The notes beneath the pieces are model-generated. The model did no database searches, was not told the origin of the DNA, and worked only from the letters and a program-made list of their open reading frames with translations. This document shows positions 41,089 through 48,688 of a DNA stretch of 50,296 nucleotides, in pieces. This DNA comes from Bacteroidales bacterium (GTDB taxonomy: Bacteria > Bacteroidota > Bacteroidia > Bacteroidales > F082), in the NCBI GenBank assembly GCA_017439405.1, contig JAFSJF010000089.1, positions 1 to 50,296 of the forward strand, given 5' to 3'. Position 1 is the stretch's first letter; every line of letters starts with the position of its first letter. The position numbers were made by a program, and so were the translations under genes.

Positions 41089-42357
41089 TCACTGTTTCAT
41101 CAACCGTGCGCAGAAGTCGTCCAATTTGTCTTTCCCCCATTTCCAATGGATGAAGAACGAGTTGTTGGTAACGCCTTGCAAGGAAGTGAAATTCAAATTC
41201 CTATACACCACTCCATCAACGACGAGAGCAATGTCAATCGACTTGCTTTCCTCTTTCGGGTCGAATTGTTCGCTCCAAAGTTGTTTCGCCTCGGATGTCA
41301 AGAAAAGCACCACAGGGATGGTTTCTTCATTATGGTCGACTTTGGGTTCTCGCACTTTGATCTTTTCCACAACAGGCTTTCCGCCAAGGCGTTTCGAACT
41401 GACCAAGGGGCCTTCGGGTGAGGCCATTTTTAGCGCGTAAAGGTTCACGGTCTTTCCGTCGTCGCCATAACCTTTCGCGACAACGAGAGAAGGATCTTCT
41501 TGCCATAGTTTGGTCAAGGCGGGGACATCCTCGGCGGAGATGAGCGTATCGGCAAAGACCTCCCAAATCGAGAGATCGTCCTCCACGGGGAGACTGTTGT
41601 CGGAGCGCGTGTAGGTGACATTCCGCCACATCGGGGGAAGTTTCAGGTTGGACGCGATAATCTGGTAAGCCCAAACATCGAATCCGAGAAACACGACCAG
41701 CATGGCCGTGCAAAGCAGTTTCTGTTTCATAGTGAATCCTGTTTTCTTGTTATTGACTAAGTTAATTTCGGAAGCCTCGATTTGGCGGATGATGTCGTCG
41801 CAAGGTCTTGTCTTATAGCGGATTTCGGAAATACCAAGAAAAACGAAAAACACAAGGGCAGCACAAAACAAGATGACCACCGAGGTCATGTTATGCAAAT
41901 GCAACCTATCTCCCAATAAAGCCAAAAGCGCTCCAAAAACGAGGATGAGACCCGTTGAATAGTTGAGAATGGTAAAGAAAGAAAAGAACTTCTTGAAGTT
42001 CCGGGCATGATTCGATAAAGTGAGCAAATCACTGTTTTCCAATGCTTTAGAACGAAATTTCCGTGTCATCCATAACTCTATGGCTAAACAAATCGAGAAG
42101 AACAGGATGCAAAACAGCTGCATCGACCGATTGTTGCCCATTTCTTTGACAACCCAAAGGAAAAAAATTGCAGCCACAGGGTATCCGACCGCAGATTTCC
42201 AACGGTAGCGTCTGTAAAAATCGGTGCTATGCTTGATGGACGACTTCATCAGCCGGTCATTGACAATTTCCTGTTGGTCAAACTGTTGCTTCAACGTTTC
42301 GTATTGCGCTTTCAGTTGGTCGAGTTCGCTCAAATTGTTGTTTTCGTTGTTTTCCAT
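41089..42357 (-). CDS. Membrane protein with C-terminal SecD-P1-head-like domain
   Basis: A 422-residue protein of no firmly named family. It has an N-terminal coiled segment (about 5-35), four hydrophobic spans (about 55-75, 80-95, 130-150, 160-175), a short loop, a fifth span (about 212-230) and a soluble, probably periplasmic C-terminal domain. The last 80 residues (VVLFLTSEAKQLWSEQF, then SIDIALVVDGVVYRNLNFTS) resemble the P1 head of SecD, where a similar strand pair appears. It starts 12 bases after the sigma factor gene and is clearly cotranscribed with it, so it may be its target, sensor or anti-sigma factor; no known anti-sigma motif is visible. Confidence 0.6.
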   Translation of the reverse strand: MENNENNNLSELDQLKAQYETLKQQFDQQEIVNDRLMKSSIKHSTDFYRRYRWKSAVGYPVAAIFFLWVVKEMGNNRSMQLFCILFFSICLAIELWMTRKFRSKALENSDLLTLSNHARNFKKFFSFFTILNYSTGLILVFGALLALLGDRLHLHNMTSVVILFCAALVFFVFLGISEIRYKTRPCDDIIRQIEASEINLVNNKKTGFTMKQKLLCTAMLVVFLGFDVWAYQIIASNLKLPPMWRNVTYTRSDNSLPVEDDLSIWEVFADTLISAEDVPALTKLWQEDPSLVVAKGYGDDGKTVNLYALKMASPEGPLVSSKRLGGKPVVEKIKVREPKVDHNEETIPVVLFLTSEAKQLWSEQFDPKEESKSIDIALVVDGVVYRNLNFTSLQGVTNNSFFIHWKWGKDKLDDFCARLMKQ

Positions 42358-42369
42358 GATGATTCCCTT

Positions 42370-42858
42370 TCATTCGTTTTTCGACATTTTCACCAGTTTT
42401 TCCTTGATGCGCGCCAGCCTCACCCCCACATTGTTGGGCGTGATGCCGATGATGGCCCCGATTTCGTCGTAACTGATGCCTTCGAGCCAAAGCAAGATGA
42501 GGCTTCGGTCGATGAGGTCGAGGCGCGAGATGCGGTCGTAGAGTTCGCGGATTTGCTGCGTCCGTGGGTCGTCGGCCTCGTAGGGGTCGATGTCGACGGT
42601 CAGCGGCACAGTCTCGATGCGGCGTCGTTCCTTTTTGTCCTGGTTGATGGCCGTGTTGAGCGCGACGCGGTATATCCAAGTCTGCGCGGTGCTTCGTCCC
42701 TCGTAGTTGTCGAAGCCGTTCCAAAGCCGGATGAGGATTTCCTGAAACAGGTCGTCGATTTCGGCCTTGTTGCGCGAGAACATGTAGCACACCGTGTAGA
42801 TGGTCCGCTTGTGCTGCCGCACCAAGAGTTCAAACAGATGTTCCTTGTCGTTGTTCAT
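42370..42858 (-). CDS. ECF-type RNA polymerase sigma factor
   Basis: A 162-residue extracytoplasmic-function sigma factor. Region 2 (LVRQHKRTIYTVCYMFSRNK, then DDLFQEILIRLWNGFDNYEG, about 10-62) contacts the -10 DNA. Region 4 (ILLWLEGISYDEIGAIIGIT, about 120-150) is the helix-turn-helix for the -35. There is no region 3, as expected. It is cotranscribed with the membrane protein at 41089, suggesting a cell-surface stress circuit. No promoter box matching the housekeeping consensus is clear upstream, so it may be autoregulated. Confidence 0.93.
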   Translation of the reverse strand: MNNDKEHLFELLVRQHKRTIYTVCYMFSRNKAEIDDLFQEILIRLWNGFDNYEGRSTAQTWIYRVALNTAINQDKKERRRIETVPLTVDIDPYEADDPRTQQIRELYDRISRLDLIDRSLILLWLEGISYDEIGAIIGITPNNVGVRLARIKEKLVKMSKNE

Positions 42859-42941
42859 AATGCGTTTTTCGTTGCAACGTTCATCATGTTAGACAACTAA
42901 GGGTTAACTTTATTACAAAAAAATGAATGTTTTGGGATTGT

Positions 42942-44216
42942 TTACTGTAACAACCACTTCCAAACAGGAACCACTTCAATCGTCAGGCCGTCTTTTTCGA
43001 TGGTTTCCTCCTCGTCATAGGTAACGATGACAGCCTTCCTCAATTTGAAAACCTTGTTGAAGTCCACCAAGGCATTCACTTCGCGGATGCGGGTCGCATC
43101 CTCTTGGATGCTGTATGATGCCTGAACCGCCATGTTAGCCTCTGGAATATAGAAATCCAAATCCACATTGCCATGCTTGTAATAGAACAACATCGGTTCG
43201 TCAGGATTCCAAAAGTTCCTTCTCAGATGGAGTGCGACAAGGTTCTCCAACAGCTTGGTTTCGCCTTCAAACATAAAAAGGTTCAGCAGACCAGTATCCA
43301 TGAAATACCGTTTTCGTAGCGTTTCCTGATCAGAGACTGGTGAAGCATAGTTCGGAAACGAGAAAACAAGATAGCTTTCCTCCATATATTGCAGATAGTC
43401 CTTTATGGTAGGCGTGCTGATACTCTCCCCTGCCGATTTGATAATGTTGCCAAAACGCGAAATGGCGGTGGCTTGCATCACATTGTCGGCCACTTTTCGC
43501 GCCAACAGGCGCAGCTGACGATCATTGCGGATGCTGTTTCGTGTGATGATGTCGCCCATTAGGATTTTCTGGTACAGGCTGTTCAACCATTCGCGCTTGC
43601 CGACCAAATTGAAAGTCTCTGCAAAGCCGCCAAAATAGAAGTAATCGTCGAAAAGACGGCGGACCTGCAACTTCGCTTCGGGGTCATATTCCCAATTCTG
43701 GCCAGGAAAGACACCATAATAGGCCAAATATTCACGCCATGAGAACGGCAGCACTTCGCGGATGACGAAACGACCGCCCAAGGTTGTGGCGACTTGGCTG
43801 CTGAGCATCTTGGCGTTGCTGCCCGTCACCATCACTCGGTATTTGGCATCTGCAAGCCGACGGGCAAATTTCTCCCAGCCCTCGATGTTTTGGATTTCAT
43901 CCAAATACACCCACGGCTTCTTCGGTCCAAACAACTCCTGGTAACACTCAATGAGCAGGTTCAATTCGTCAGCCTTGATATCAGCAAGACGTTCATCCTC
44001 AAAATTGACAAAAAAACAATCCTCAAAGCTGATTTGTCCCGCTGAAACCCTTTCCTGAATATCCTGATACAACAAATAGGACTTGCCCGCACGCCGGATG
44101 CCCACATTCACATAGCACATATTGTCTTCATAAGAAAAAGGACGACAAACAAAATTTAACCTACTGATTTCCAGCTGTTTTTCCTTGATAATGGTTTTAA
44201 TGGCATTCTTATTCAT
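42942..44216 (-). CDS. AAA_14/DUF4143 ATPase (ATPase 3)
   Basis: A 424-residue solitary ATPase. The start is set at 44216 (MNKNAIKTIIKEKQLEISRL): the upstream TTG lies in the -7 box TATTTTTG (44241-44248) and cannot be the start. Walker A GIRRAGKS is at residues 39-46 and Walker B VYLDEIQN has D106/E107. There is a sensor-like VTGSNAKML, then a helical and winged-helix region (about 240-290; PTIKDYLQYM) and a C-terminal DUF4143 domain. The nuclease-like site is degraded (VDLDFYIPEANMAVQASYS; no ExK). Like ATPase 1 it is alone and has repeats at its promoter, here two units spaced 33 bases. Function of the family is unknown. Confidence 0.85.
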   Translation of the reverse strand: MNKNAIKTIIKEKQLEISRLNFVCRPFSYEDNMCYVNVGIRRAGKSYLLYQDIQERVSAGQISFEDCFFVNFEDERLADIKADELNLLIECYQELFGPKKPWVYLDEIQNIEGWEKFARRLADAKYRVMVTGSNAKMLSSQVATTLGGRFVIREVLPFSWREYLAYYGVFPGQNWEYDPEAKLQVRRLFDDYFYFGGFAETFNLVGKREWLNSLYQKILMGDIITRNSIRNDRQLRLLARKVADNVMQATAISRFGNIIKSAGESISTPTIKDYLQYMEESYLVFSFPNYASPVSDQETLRKRYFMDTGLLNLFMFEGETKLLENLVALHLRRNFWNPDEPMLFYYKHGNVDLDFYIPEANMAVQASYSIQEDATRIREVNALVDFNKVFKLRKAVIVTYDEEETIEKDGLTIEVVPVWKWLLQ

Positions 44217-44221
44217 ATCAA

Positions 44222-44278
44222 TATCTTGAAATATACCTTGCAAAAATATGAAATTATTTGAAAATATACTTCAAAATA
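44222..44278 (-). promoter_or_regulatory. Promoter and paired repeats of ATPase 3
   Basis: -7 box TATTTTTG on the minus strand (44241-44248). Two related words, cttgaaatatacctt (from 44225) and tttgaaaatatacttc (from 44257), have their atata cores exactly 33 bases apart (44231 and 44264). The upstream one is a near palindrome with arms tatttgaa and ttcaaaata. Confidence 0.55.
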
Positions 44279-44329
44279 TAATAATTTCGGCAATTCGCTG
44301 ATGACAATATTACAGCCTTCCCAAAAACA

Positions 44330-44420
44330 CTATTTCAATTTCTCTTTCACAAATTCATCGAAATGCAGGATTTGTTCGCTACGTAAGCCGTTGAATAAAT
44401 TTGATGGAAAGTTCAATCAT
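44330..44420 (-). pseudogene. Probable remnant of an AbiEii-type toxin gene
   Basis: An ATG at 44418-44420 overlaps the stop of the AbiEi-like gene, exactly where the cognate toxin should start. The frame (MIELSIKFIQRLT) ends after 13 codons. A second frame, shifted by one, reads on as NLFNGLRSEQILHFDEFVKE and stops at 44330, looking like a protein C-terminus. The simplest reading is a toxin gene collapsed by an internal deletion; similarity to the AbiEii family is by position only. Confidence 0.45.
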
Positions 44421-45033
44421 GGCGGTATGTTTTTAGCAGTAACTCAGTTCTTTTTTGAAGCGCAACATTTGCGGCTTTTCCCGAAAACTCACGCAATCTA
44501 TTGACCTCCAACCCGTCCTGCATCCACCAATCGTCCAAACGAAGGCCGAGTAGAGCGGCCTCGGTATCATATTGGGGATAAAGATACAACAAGTCGAGCA
44601 AGGCCTTTTCGGGCAATGCCAAAAAATAGCTATAGCCCTGCGGCAATACGACAGGCTTGTAACCGAAGAACATACTTGACTTGATGGTGTGGTATGTGTA
44701 TTCTCCGAAAGCGTTTTCGTAATGCGCTGTCCTGTTTGATGTTACACAAGTGATCTGGCTCACTGCCTCGGGAATGATGCCAAAGTAGGCCAAAGCCGTG
44801 TGCAAGCTAATATAGGAAGGCGCGTATATCTTTTGGGCGACATAACGCGAAAACTCAGCCTCGCCCAACAAGTCGGCAAAGGCGTACCAATCTTGACGCA
44901 GGCGTACAAGATAGCCCTTTTTCACCCAGCGCGTCAGGTTGCCACGGTCGAAATGCGGGGCGACAGACCGCACCTGATACACATTAAAGCAACCCACCTT
45001 GTGCCATTGCTCCCGAAATTGCAGATAGGTCAT
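44413..45033 (-). CDS. AbiEi-type antitoxin/transcription regulator, without an intact toxin
   Basis: A 206-residue protein of the AbiEi type. The start is set at 45033 (MTYLQFREQWHKVGCFNVYQ); the upstream codons overlap the -7 box. The N-terminal winged helix (about 5-55; VAPHFDRGNLTRWVKKGYLV) is followed by the family's C-terminal domain (APSYISLHTALAYFGIIPE, TYHTIKSSMFFGYK, LALPEKALLDLLYLYP). In type IV toxin-antitoxin pairs AbiEi represses its own operon by binding inverted repeats and opposes the nucleotidyltransferase toxin AbiEii. Here inverted repeats flank the promoter, but the toxin gene is only a 91-base remnant. The protein may survive as a repressor or as protection against related toxins. 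Confidence 0.8.
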   Translation of the reverse strand: MTYLQFREQWHKVGCFNVYQVRSVAPHFDRGNLTRWVKKGYLVRLRQDWYAFADLLGEAEFSRYVAQKIYAPSYISLHTALAYFGIIPEAVSQITCVTSNRTAHYENAFGEYTYHTIKSSMFFGYKPVVLPQGYSYFLALPEKALLDLLYLYPQYDTEAALLGLRLDDWWMQDGLEVNRLREFSGKAANVALQKRTELLLKTYRHD

Positions 45034-45043
45034 TTTTATTTTA

Positions 45044-45102
45044 TTCAAGAAACGCTGCAAAATTACCACTTTTCTTGAATATGTCATTCAATAATTTTGA
45101 AT
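45044..45102 (-). promoter_or_regulatory. Promoter and inverted repeats of the AbiEi-like gene
   Basis: -7 box TAATTTTG (minus strand, 45058-45065) is flanked by ttcaagaa (45044-45051) and ttcttgaa (45072-45079). A further dyad, attcaataattttgaat, lies at 45086-45102. AbiEi proteins are known to bind inverted repeats in their own promoters. Confidence 0.6.
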
Positions 45103-45146
45103 TAACCACAAGCTTAGGTACCGAACTGATGCTTTTTTTGAAAAAA

Positions 45147-45240
45147 GCGTTGCCTATAACCAACAGTTTTTACAAAAAAGTGTTGGCCAAAAGCAACATT
45201 TTTATTTGAAAAGTGTTGGTTGCAACCAACATTTTTGTAA
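45147..45240. repeat. Orphan array of three 33-bp units (array G1)
   Basis: Units start at 45147 (gcgttgc...), 45180 (gtgttggcc...) and 45213. The third holds the perfect palindrome TGTTGGTTGCAACCAACA (45214-45231). Period and architecture equal those of the ATPase 1 operator array, but no such gene follows. A degenerate two-unit copy is at 47509-47565. Confidence 0.75.
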
Positions 45241-45269
45241 TCCGTACCACTTTTACATGGCACCTATTT

Positions 45270-45303
45270 TATATTTGTAGGGGCGGCATACACCGCCCCT
45301 ACA
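45270..45303. repeat. TGTAGGGGCGG palindrome after an orphan promoter box
   Basis: A plus-strand TATATTTG box (45270-45277) runs into an 11-bp inverted repeat (tgtaggggcgg with ccgcccctaca, 45276-45303), a common dispersed bacterial repeat. Any transcript from this box would meet no gene on the plus strand. Confidence 0.55.
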
Positions 45304-45336
45304 AGTGTTTTCAAGAAATGTATTCCTTCACGGCTT

Positions 45337-46407
45337 TCACCTTTCGCCCTTGCGAACAAATTCAAAGTATAGCGGCTTGTCGAAATGACGACGTGAGTAA
45401 TAGGTTACGGCAGGGCTTGTCAAGTCCATTACAAGGGTCCAAGCTGTACCCATGTGCCTACCTTCCATAGGCGGCAAGGAAACGGAAGCCATCGCTTGAG
45501 TGAGTTGCTGTTTATCCAACACGCCTCCAGTGGCATCGAACTGGCTGCACAAGAATTCATATCTGCGATCTCCTTCTATCAGGCCAACGTTCAGCTTTGA
45601 CGCACACAAGTAGTGATTGGCAACGGCAGCTGATTCAACGACCTCCATCTGGTTGTCAACATACTCGACCACGACACTCCGGCCAGTGGCATCGGAAATA
45701 GCATAATGGTGAGCGGCACCGATGTCCGAGTTCATATCGATTCCTCGAAGCAGTTCCAAGGCTTCATCTACCGTGGCGGCATTTTTAAGAAGATAGCAGA
45801 TGGCCGAAGTGGTGGTTAGGGCAGGCTTCCCACTATCCTGATGAGTTTGAGCGGTGTCACCTGCCATCAAGTCTGCGACGGACAATCCTTTTTCGTTGAT
45901 GCCGTCCAAGGCGAAAAACAGTGTGGAAAGTGCTAAATACTGATTCTTGAAACCTTCTGGAACCCACCCGTCCCCGAAACCGAAGAAATCGAGGTTGAAG
46001 GTAGTGTAGGTCTCATAACCTTGGTCGGGAATCGTGTGAAGCACAATTCCAGTCGCCGAAGTGAAATCGAAGTTACGGCCCATCATGACGCTGCCTTCCG
46101 GCGTATGCACCGTCATGGCAGAGCAACCGTACTTCGCTGGTGCGGGATTTCCGCCTTTTGGGTTGTAGAAACCCTTTGAGAGGAAACGCGTGACGTATTC
46201 TGACAGTTCGGTGGCACTGCGTCCGCCGCCATTTTCCATCAGGTCGGCGAAGCCGTCATCTCCTTTATATTCCAAATAATAAAGTCCATCGTCAAGTTTT
46301 CGGACGGACATTGCGCCTTGTTCAAGCGGGTCGACTTGCGCCCTTGCGCTTGCTCCGAAAAGAAGCATAAGCACGCTCCATAAAAAGGTTTTGACTATCT
46401 TTTTCAT
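45337..46407 (-). CDS. Linear amide C-N hydrolase (choloylglycine hydrolase/penicillin acylase-like Ntn hydrolase)
   Basis: A 356-residue exported Ntn hydrolase. The start at 46407 gives a signal peptide (MKKIVKTFLWSVLMLLFGAS, cut near ARA-Q). The nucleophile is C95 in KYGCSAMTV. R111 and D114 (GRNFDF) lie 16 and 19 residues later, the spacing of the active-site Arg and Asp in bile-salt hydrolases. Because the cysteine must become the N-terminus, about 70 residues after the signal peptide would have to be removed as a propeptide, longer than in typical bile-salt or penicillin V acylases. Substrate could be a bile salt, N-acyl amino acid or lactone. It is the last gene of an operon with an HTH regulator and a membrane protein. 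Confidence 0.85.
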   Translation of the reverse strand: MKKIVKTFLWSVLMLLFGASARAQVDPLEQGAMSVRKLDDGLYYLEYKGDDGFADLMENGGGRSATELSEYVTRFLSKGFYNPKGGNPAPAKYGCSAMTVHTPEGSVMMGRNFDFTSATGIVLHTIPDQGYETYTTFNLDFFGFGDGWVPEGFKNQYLALSTLFFALDGINEKGLSVADLMAGDTAQTHQDSGKPALTTTSAICYLLKNAATVDEALELLRGIDMNSDIGAAHHYAISDATGRSVVVEYVDNQMEVVESAAVANHYLCASKLNVGLIEGDRRYEFLCSQFDATGGVLDKQQLTQAMASVSLPPMEGRHMGTAWTLVMDLTSPAVTYYSRRHFDKPLYFEFVRKGER

Positions 46408-46415
46408 TTTTTCGA

Positions 46416-46706
46416 TTATTTGCCTGCTGAAAGGTATTCTTTCAGCGATTCTACATATTTGTTGAAAGCCTCCTGACCTGCCGCCGTAATCTGGCAAGTG
46501 GTTCGCGGCATCTTGCCTTTGAAGCCTTTTTCCACCGTGATGTAGCCGGCGGCCATGAGTTTGTCGATCTGCACGCTGAGGTTTCCCGAGGTGGCGCCCG
46601 TCTGTTTCTTGAGGTAGGTGAAGTCGGCTTCATCTACTCCCACGAGGATGGACATCACCGCCAGCCGAAGCTCAGAATGGAGAAGTGGGTCTAATTTCGG
46701 GAACAT
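46416..46706 (-). CDS. Winged-helix transcription regulator
   Basis: A 96-residue one-domain DNA-binding protein: LRLAVMSILVGVDEADFTYL, the recognition helix in TGATSGNLSVQIDKLMAAGY, and the wing VEKGFKGKMPRTTCQIT. It resembles the small ArsR/MarR-like regulators (HTH_27 type) encoded beside membrane proteins in Bacteroidetes. It starts two bases after the stop of the membrane protein and ends nine bases before the hydrolase start, so the three genes form one operon that it likely controls. Confidence 0.85.
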   Translation of the reverse strand: MFPKLDPLLHSELRLAVMSILVGVDEADFTYLKKQTGATSGNLSVQIDKLMAAGYITVEKGFKGKMPRTTCQITAAGQEAFNKYVESLKEYLSAGK

Positions 46707-46708
46707 GG

Positions 46709-47293
46709 TTATCTGTATTGGTATTTGACTGTCAATCCAGTGGCTGCGAGCAACACGCCCCCAAGAGTAAAGAGAAGCAATTGAGCCTCAGATTTCACCA
46801 GCACGGCAACCAATGCGCCGCCCACGCCGAGGATGAATCCCGCAATGATGACAGGCCAATTCTTCAGCACGGCTCCAGAGATGCTTTCGGCGATGCCCAA
46901 CATGACCACGATGAGCAGCGTTACATGCAGGGGAACCCAGGAAACGGCGATGACGCTAATGCAGACAGAAAACACGCCGAAAACGGTCCAAATGTTACCT
47001 AGGATACGCCCGATTTCGTTTTGGGGCCTACCCTTGTCGCGGCTGCCCATCAAGGCTGCGATGGGATACCCGAGAGGCATGGCGAACCACAGGAAGTTCC
47101 ATTTGGGACTGCCCGTGAAATGCCAAAGCAGGTAAATCGCCAACGACATGACTGTCAGGAGGCATCCCCACAGCACAAAGTACTTGGAGTTGTTGCGCAG
47201 GATGTCTCTGCGGCTGTTGTTAAGGGTTTCGGTGATGAGGGAAAGACTTTTTGCCGCTGTCATTTCCTCGTTTCTTTCGATTTTTTCTTCCAT
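46709..47293 (-). CDS. Small integral membrane protein of the HTH/hydrolase operon
   Basis: A 194-residue inner-membrane protein. A short charged N-terminus (EEKIERNEEMTAAKSLSLIT) is followed by about five hydrophobic spans (about 42-60, 67-82, 102-120, 123-140, 150-185). I do not recognise a named family; membrane proteins of this size are often paired with small winged-helix regulators in Bacteroidetes and may sense or export the effector. It is the first gene of the operon, with a TATCTTTG box at 47345-47352. Confidence 0.75.
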   Translation of the reverse strand: MEEKIERNEEMTAAKSLSLITETLNNSRRDILRNNSKYFVLWGCLLTVMSLAIYLLWHFTGSPKWNFLWFAMPLGYPIAALMGSRDKGRPQNEIGRILGNIWTVFGVFSVCISVIAVSWVPLHVTLLIVVMLGIAESISGAVLKNWPVIIAGFILGVGGALVAVLVKSEAQLLLFTLGGVLLAATGLTVKYQYR

Positions 47294-47344
47294 GATTTTT
47301 AATGTTTAAGGTAAGACATTTGTTGTTCAAGTCAATTGACGCCG

Positions 47345-47352
47345 CAAAGATA
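47345..47352 (-). promoter_or_regulatory. -7 promoter box of the membrane protein/HTH/hydrolase operon
   Basis: TATCTTTG on the minus strand, 51 bases before the ATG at 47293. Confidence 0.6.
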
Positions 47353-47565
47353 AATAAGTTTATAATATAAACTACATTAATTTTCAAACTATTTTTCGAC
47401 AAACAATTTATCTTATTGATTATCAATAAAAACAATTTTTCACCATTTAAAGAGAACGAATCAATTGGCTTACAAGATATAGTGATTGACCCCTAATCCA
47501 AACAAATAGCGTTGCATACAGACAGCAGTTTTTACGGAAAAGTGTTGGCTGCGACCGACAGCCAT
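47353..47565. repeat. A+T-rich gap with degenerate 33-bp array (array G2, 47509-47565)
   Basis: 47509-47541 matches the first unit of array G1 at 26 of 33 bases. 47542 begins the second unit (gtgttggctgcgaccgaca, 16 of 19 to the third G1 unit). Spacing is again 33 bases and orientation is the same. The stretch 47353-47508 has no gene I can support. Confidence 0.65.
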
Positions 47566-47632
47566 TATCAAAACTCAGTTTCCAAATCGAGCAAAAAACC
47601 ATCGATTTGGAACACGAGTTTGAGAATTGACC

Positions 47633-47667
47633 TAAAAAAGCCATCTAACGAAAACATTAGACGGCTT
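47633..47667 (-). terminator. Rho-independent terminator of the DUF1573 gene
   Basis: A 12-bp stem with one mismatch (aaagccgtctaa with ttagatggcttt on the minus strand), an 8-base loop and a T run, 26 bases past the stop. Confidence 0.85.
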
Positions 47668-47692
47668 TAGGATGACCAAATAAAACTTCGGA

Positions 47693-48151
47693 TCAGTTAT
47701 TGTTGACAGGAGAACCGTTGCCGAAACTGTTCGCCTTCTCGGGGAGGGCTTCGGTAGGTTGGTCAAGCACGCGGCCCTTGATGCGCAACACCACGGTGGA
47801 GTTCTTGAGGGCGTTGGAAGTGACCGTCACTGTCTTGTTGATGATGCCGGATCGGTTGGTCCTGTAGGTCACCTTGATGACCTCCGACTCGCCGGGAAGG
47901 ACAGGCTCTTGGGGCCACGAAGGGATGGTGCAGCCACAGCTCGACTTGGGTTTCTGGATCAGCAGCGGCTCGTTGCCCGTGTTGGTGAAGCGGAACTCAC
48001 ATTCGCCGTTGCCGTTGAAAGGAATGTCGCCGTAGTCATGGACGACCTTCTCAAACTTGATTTCAGGGCCATTTTCGGCCTGGGTGTCTTGCGCCTTGGC
48101 CGCTCCTGCCATAAGGAGCATGATGCCAAGCAGATAAAGCACTTTCTTCAT
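47693..48151 (-). CDS. DUF1573 secreted protein
   Basis: A 152-residue exported protein: signal peptide ending GAAKAQ, then one DUF1573 immunoglobulin-like beta-sandwich with the family hallmarks FEKVVHDYGDIPFNG, FRFTNTGNEPLLI and the cysteine pair SSCGCTIPSWP. The family is abundant in Bacteroidetes and its function is unknown; it resembles ASH/MSP-type domains. It is a single-gene unit with a TAGTTTTG box at 48212-48219 and a clear terminator. Confidence 0.93.
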   Translation of the reverse strand: MKKVLYLLGIMLLMAGAAKAQDTQAENGPEIKFEKVVHDYGDIPFNGNGECEFRFTNTGNEPLLIQKPKSSCGCTIPSWPQEPVLPGESEVIKVTYRTNRSGIINKTVTVTSNALKNSTVVLRIKGRVLDQPTEALPEKANSFGNGSPVNNN

Positions 48152-48211
48152 TTTGCTGTGTTTTTAGAATTGTGAATAATTAGTAATAGCGTTTGTTTTT
48201 AAATGCTGCTG

Positions 48212-48219
48212 CAAAACTA
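48212..48219 (-). promoter_or_regulatory. -7 promoter box of the DUF1573 gene
   Basis: TAGTTTTG on the minus strand, 61 bases before the ATG. It fits TAnnTTTG. Confidence 0.55.
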
Positions 48220-48355
48220 CCGCCTTTGTCAAGCGGTTGAACTGACATTCCGAACAATTCCAAAACCAAATAAAACGTAATACACTGAAAACAAACGAGA
48301 TAAATCAAAAGTCGTTCCAAACATTCTTTGAGAAAAGTCCAAAGATTTTAACCTT

Positions 48356-48688
48356 TTATGGTTGTTTCATCCTGTCCAAAAGATGCTGCGGAAGCATTTT
48401 GGTATTCCAGACATCCACAATAAAGATGGTTTGTTGCCGCTCATCAAAACGATAAATGAGCTTGATTCGCTTTTGGATATGAACGAATCGGTATGTAAAT
48501 TCCTCGTCTTTCAAAAGAGGCTCAAGTGTCCCTGATTCGGGAAACTTGCAAATTCTTTCAATCTTTTCTTCTGCTGTTTTTACACAATCCAAAGCCACTT
48601 TCACGCCAAAAGTATCGGCGCAATATTCCAACTGTTCCTCCCAATGCTCTTGAGCCTTGGTATGCCATTCAACCAGCATACTTTTCAA
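48356..48688 (-). CDS. RelE/ParE-superfamily toxin
   Basis: A 110-residue toxin of the ParE/RelE fold: an N-terminal helical hairpin (VEWHTKAQEHWEEQLEYCAD), the RICKFPESGTLEPLL turn, and C-terminal strands with FRFD-like IKLIYRFDERQQTIFIVDVW. ParE members poison gyrase while RelE members cut mRNA; the sequence alone does not decide. The start overlaps the antitoxin gene by 20 bases; an alternative ATG three codons later (48679) is also possible. The frame is intact, in contrast to the interrupted toxin at 7115. Confidence 0.85.
   Translation of the reverse strand: MKSMLVEWHTKAQEHWEEQLEYCADTFGVKVALDCVKTAEEKIERICKFPESGTLEPLLKDEEFTYRFVHIQKRIKLIYRFDERQQTIFIVDVWNTKMLPQHLLDRMKQP

Noticed and set aside
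44217-44243. TTG start for ATPase 3
   Set aside because: The TTG is part of the TATTTTTG promoter box; the ATG at 44216 is the credible start.
45034-45087. Upstream ATG for the AbiEi-like gene
   Set aside because: The -7 box lies between this ATG and the family start, so it would not be transcribed.
45147-45240. 33-bp periodic repeats resembling CRISPR
   Set aside because: The period is made wholly of repeat sequence, units are degenerate palindromes, and spacers are absent.
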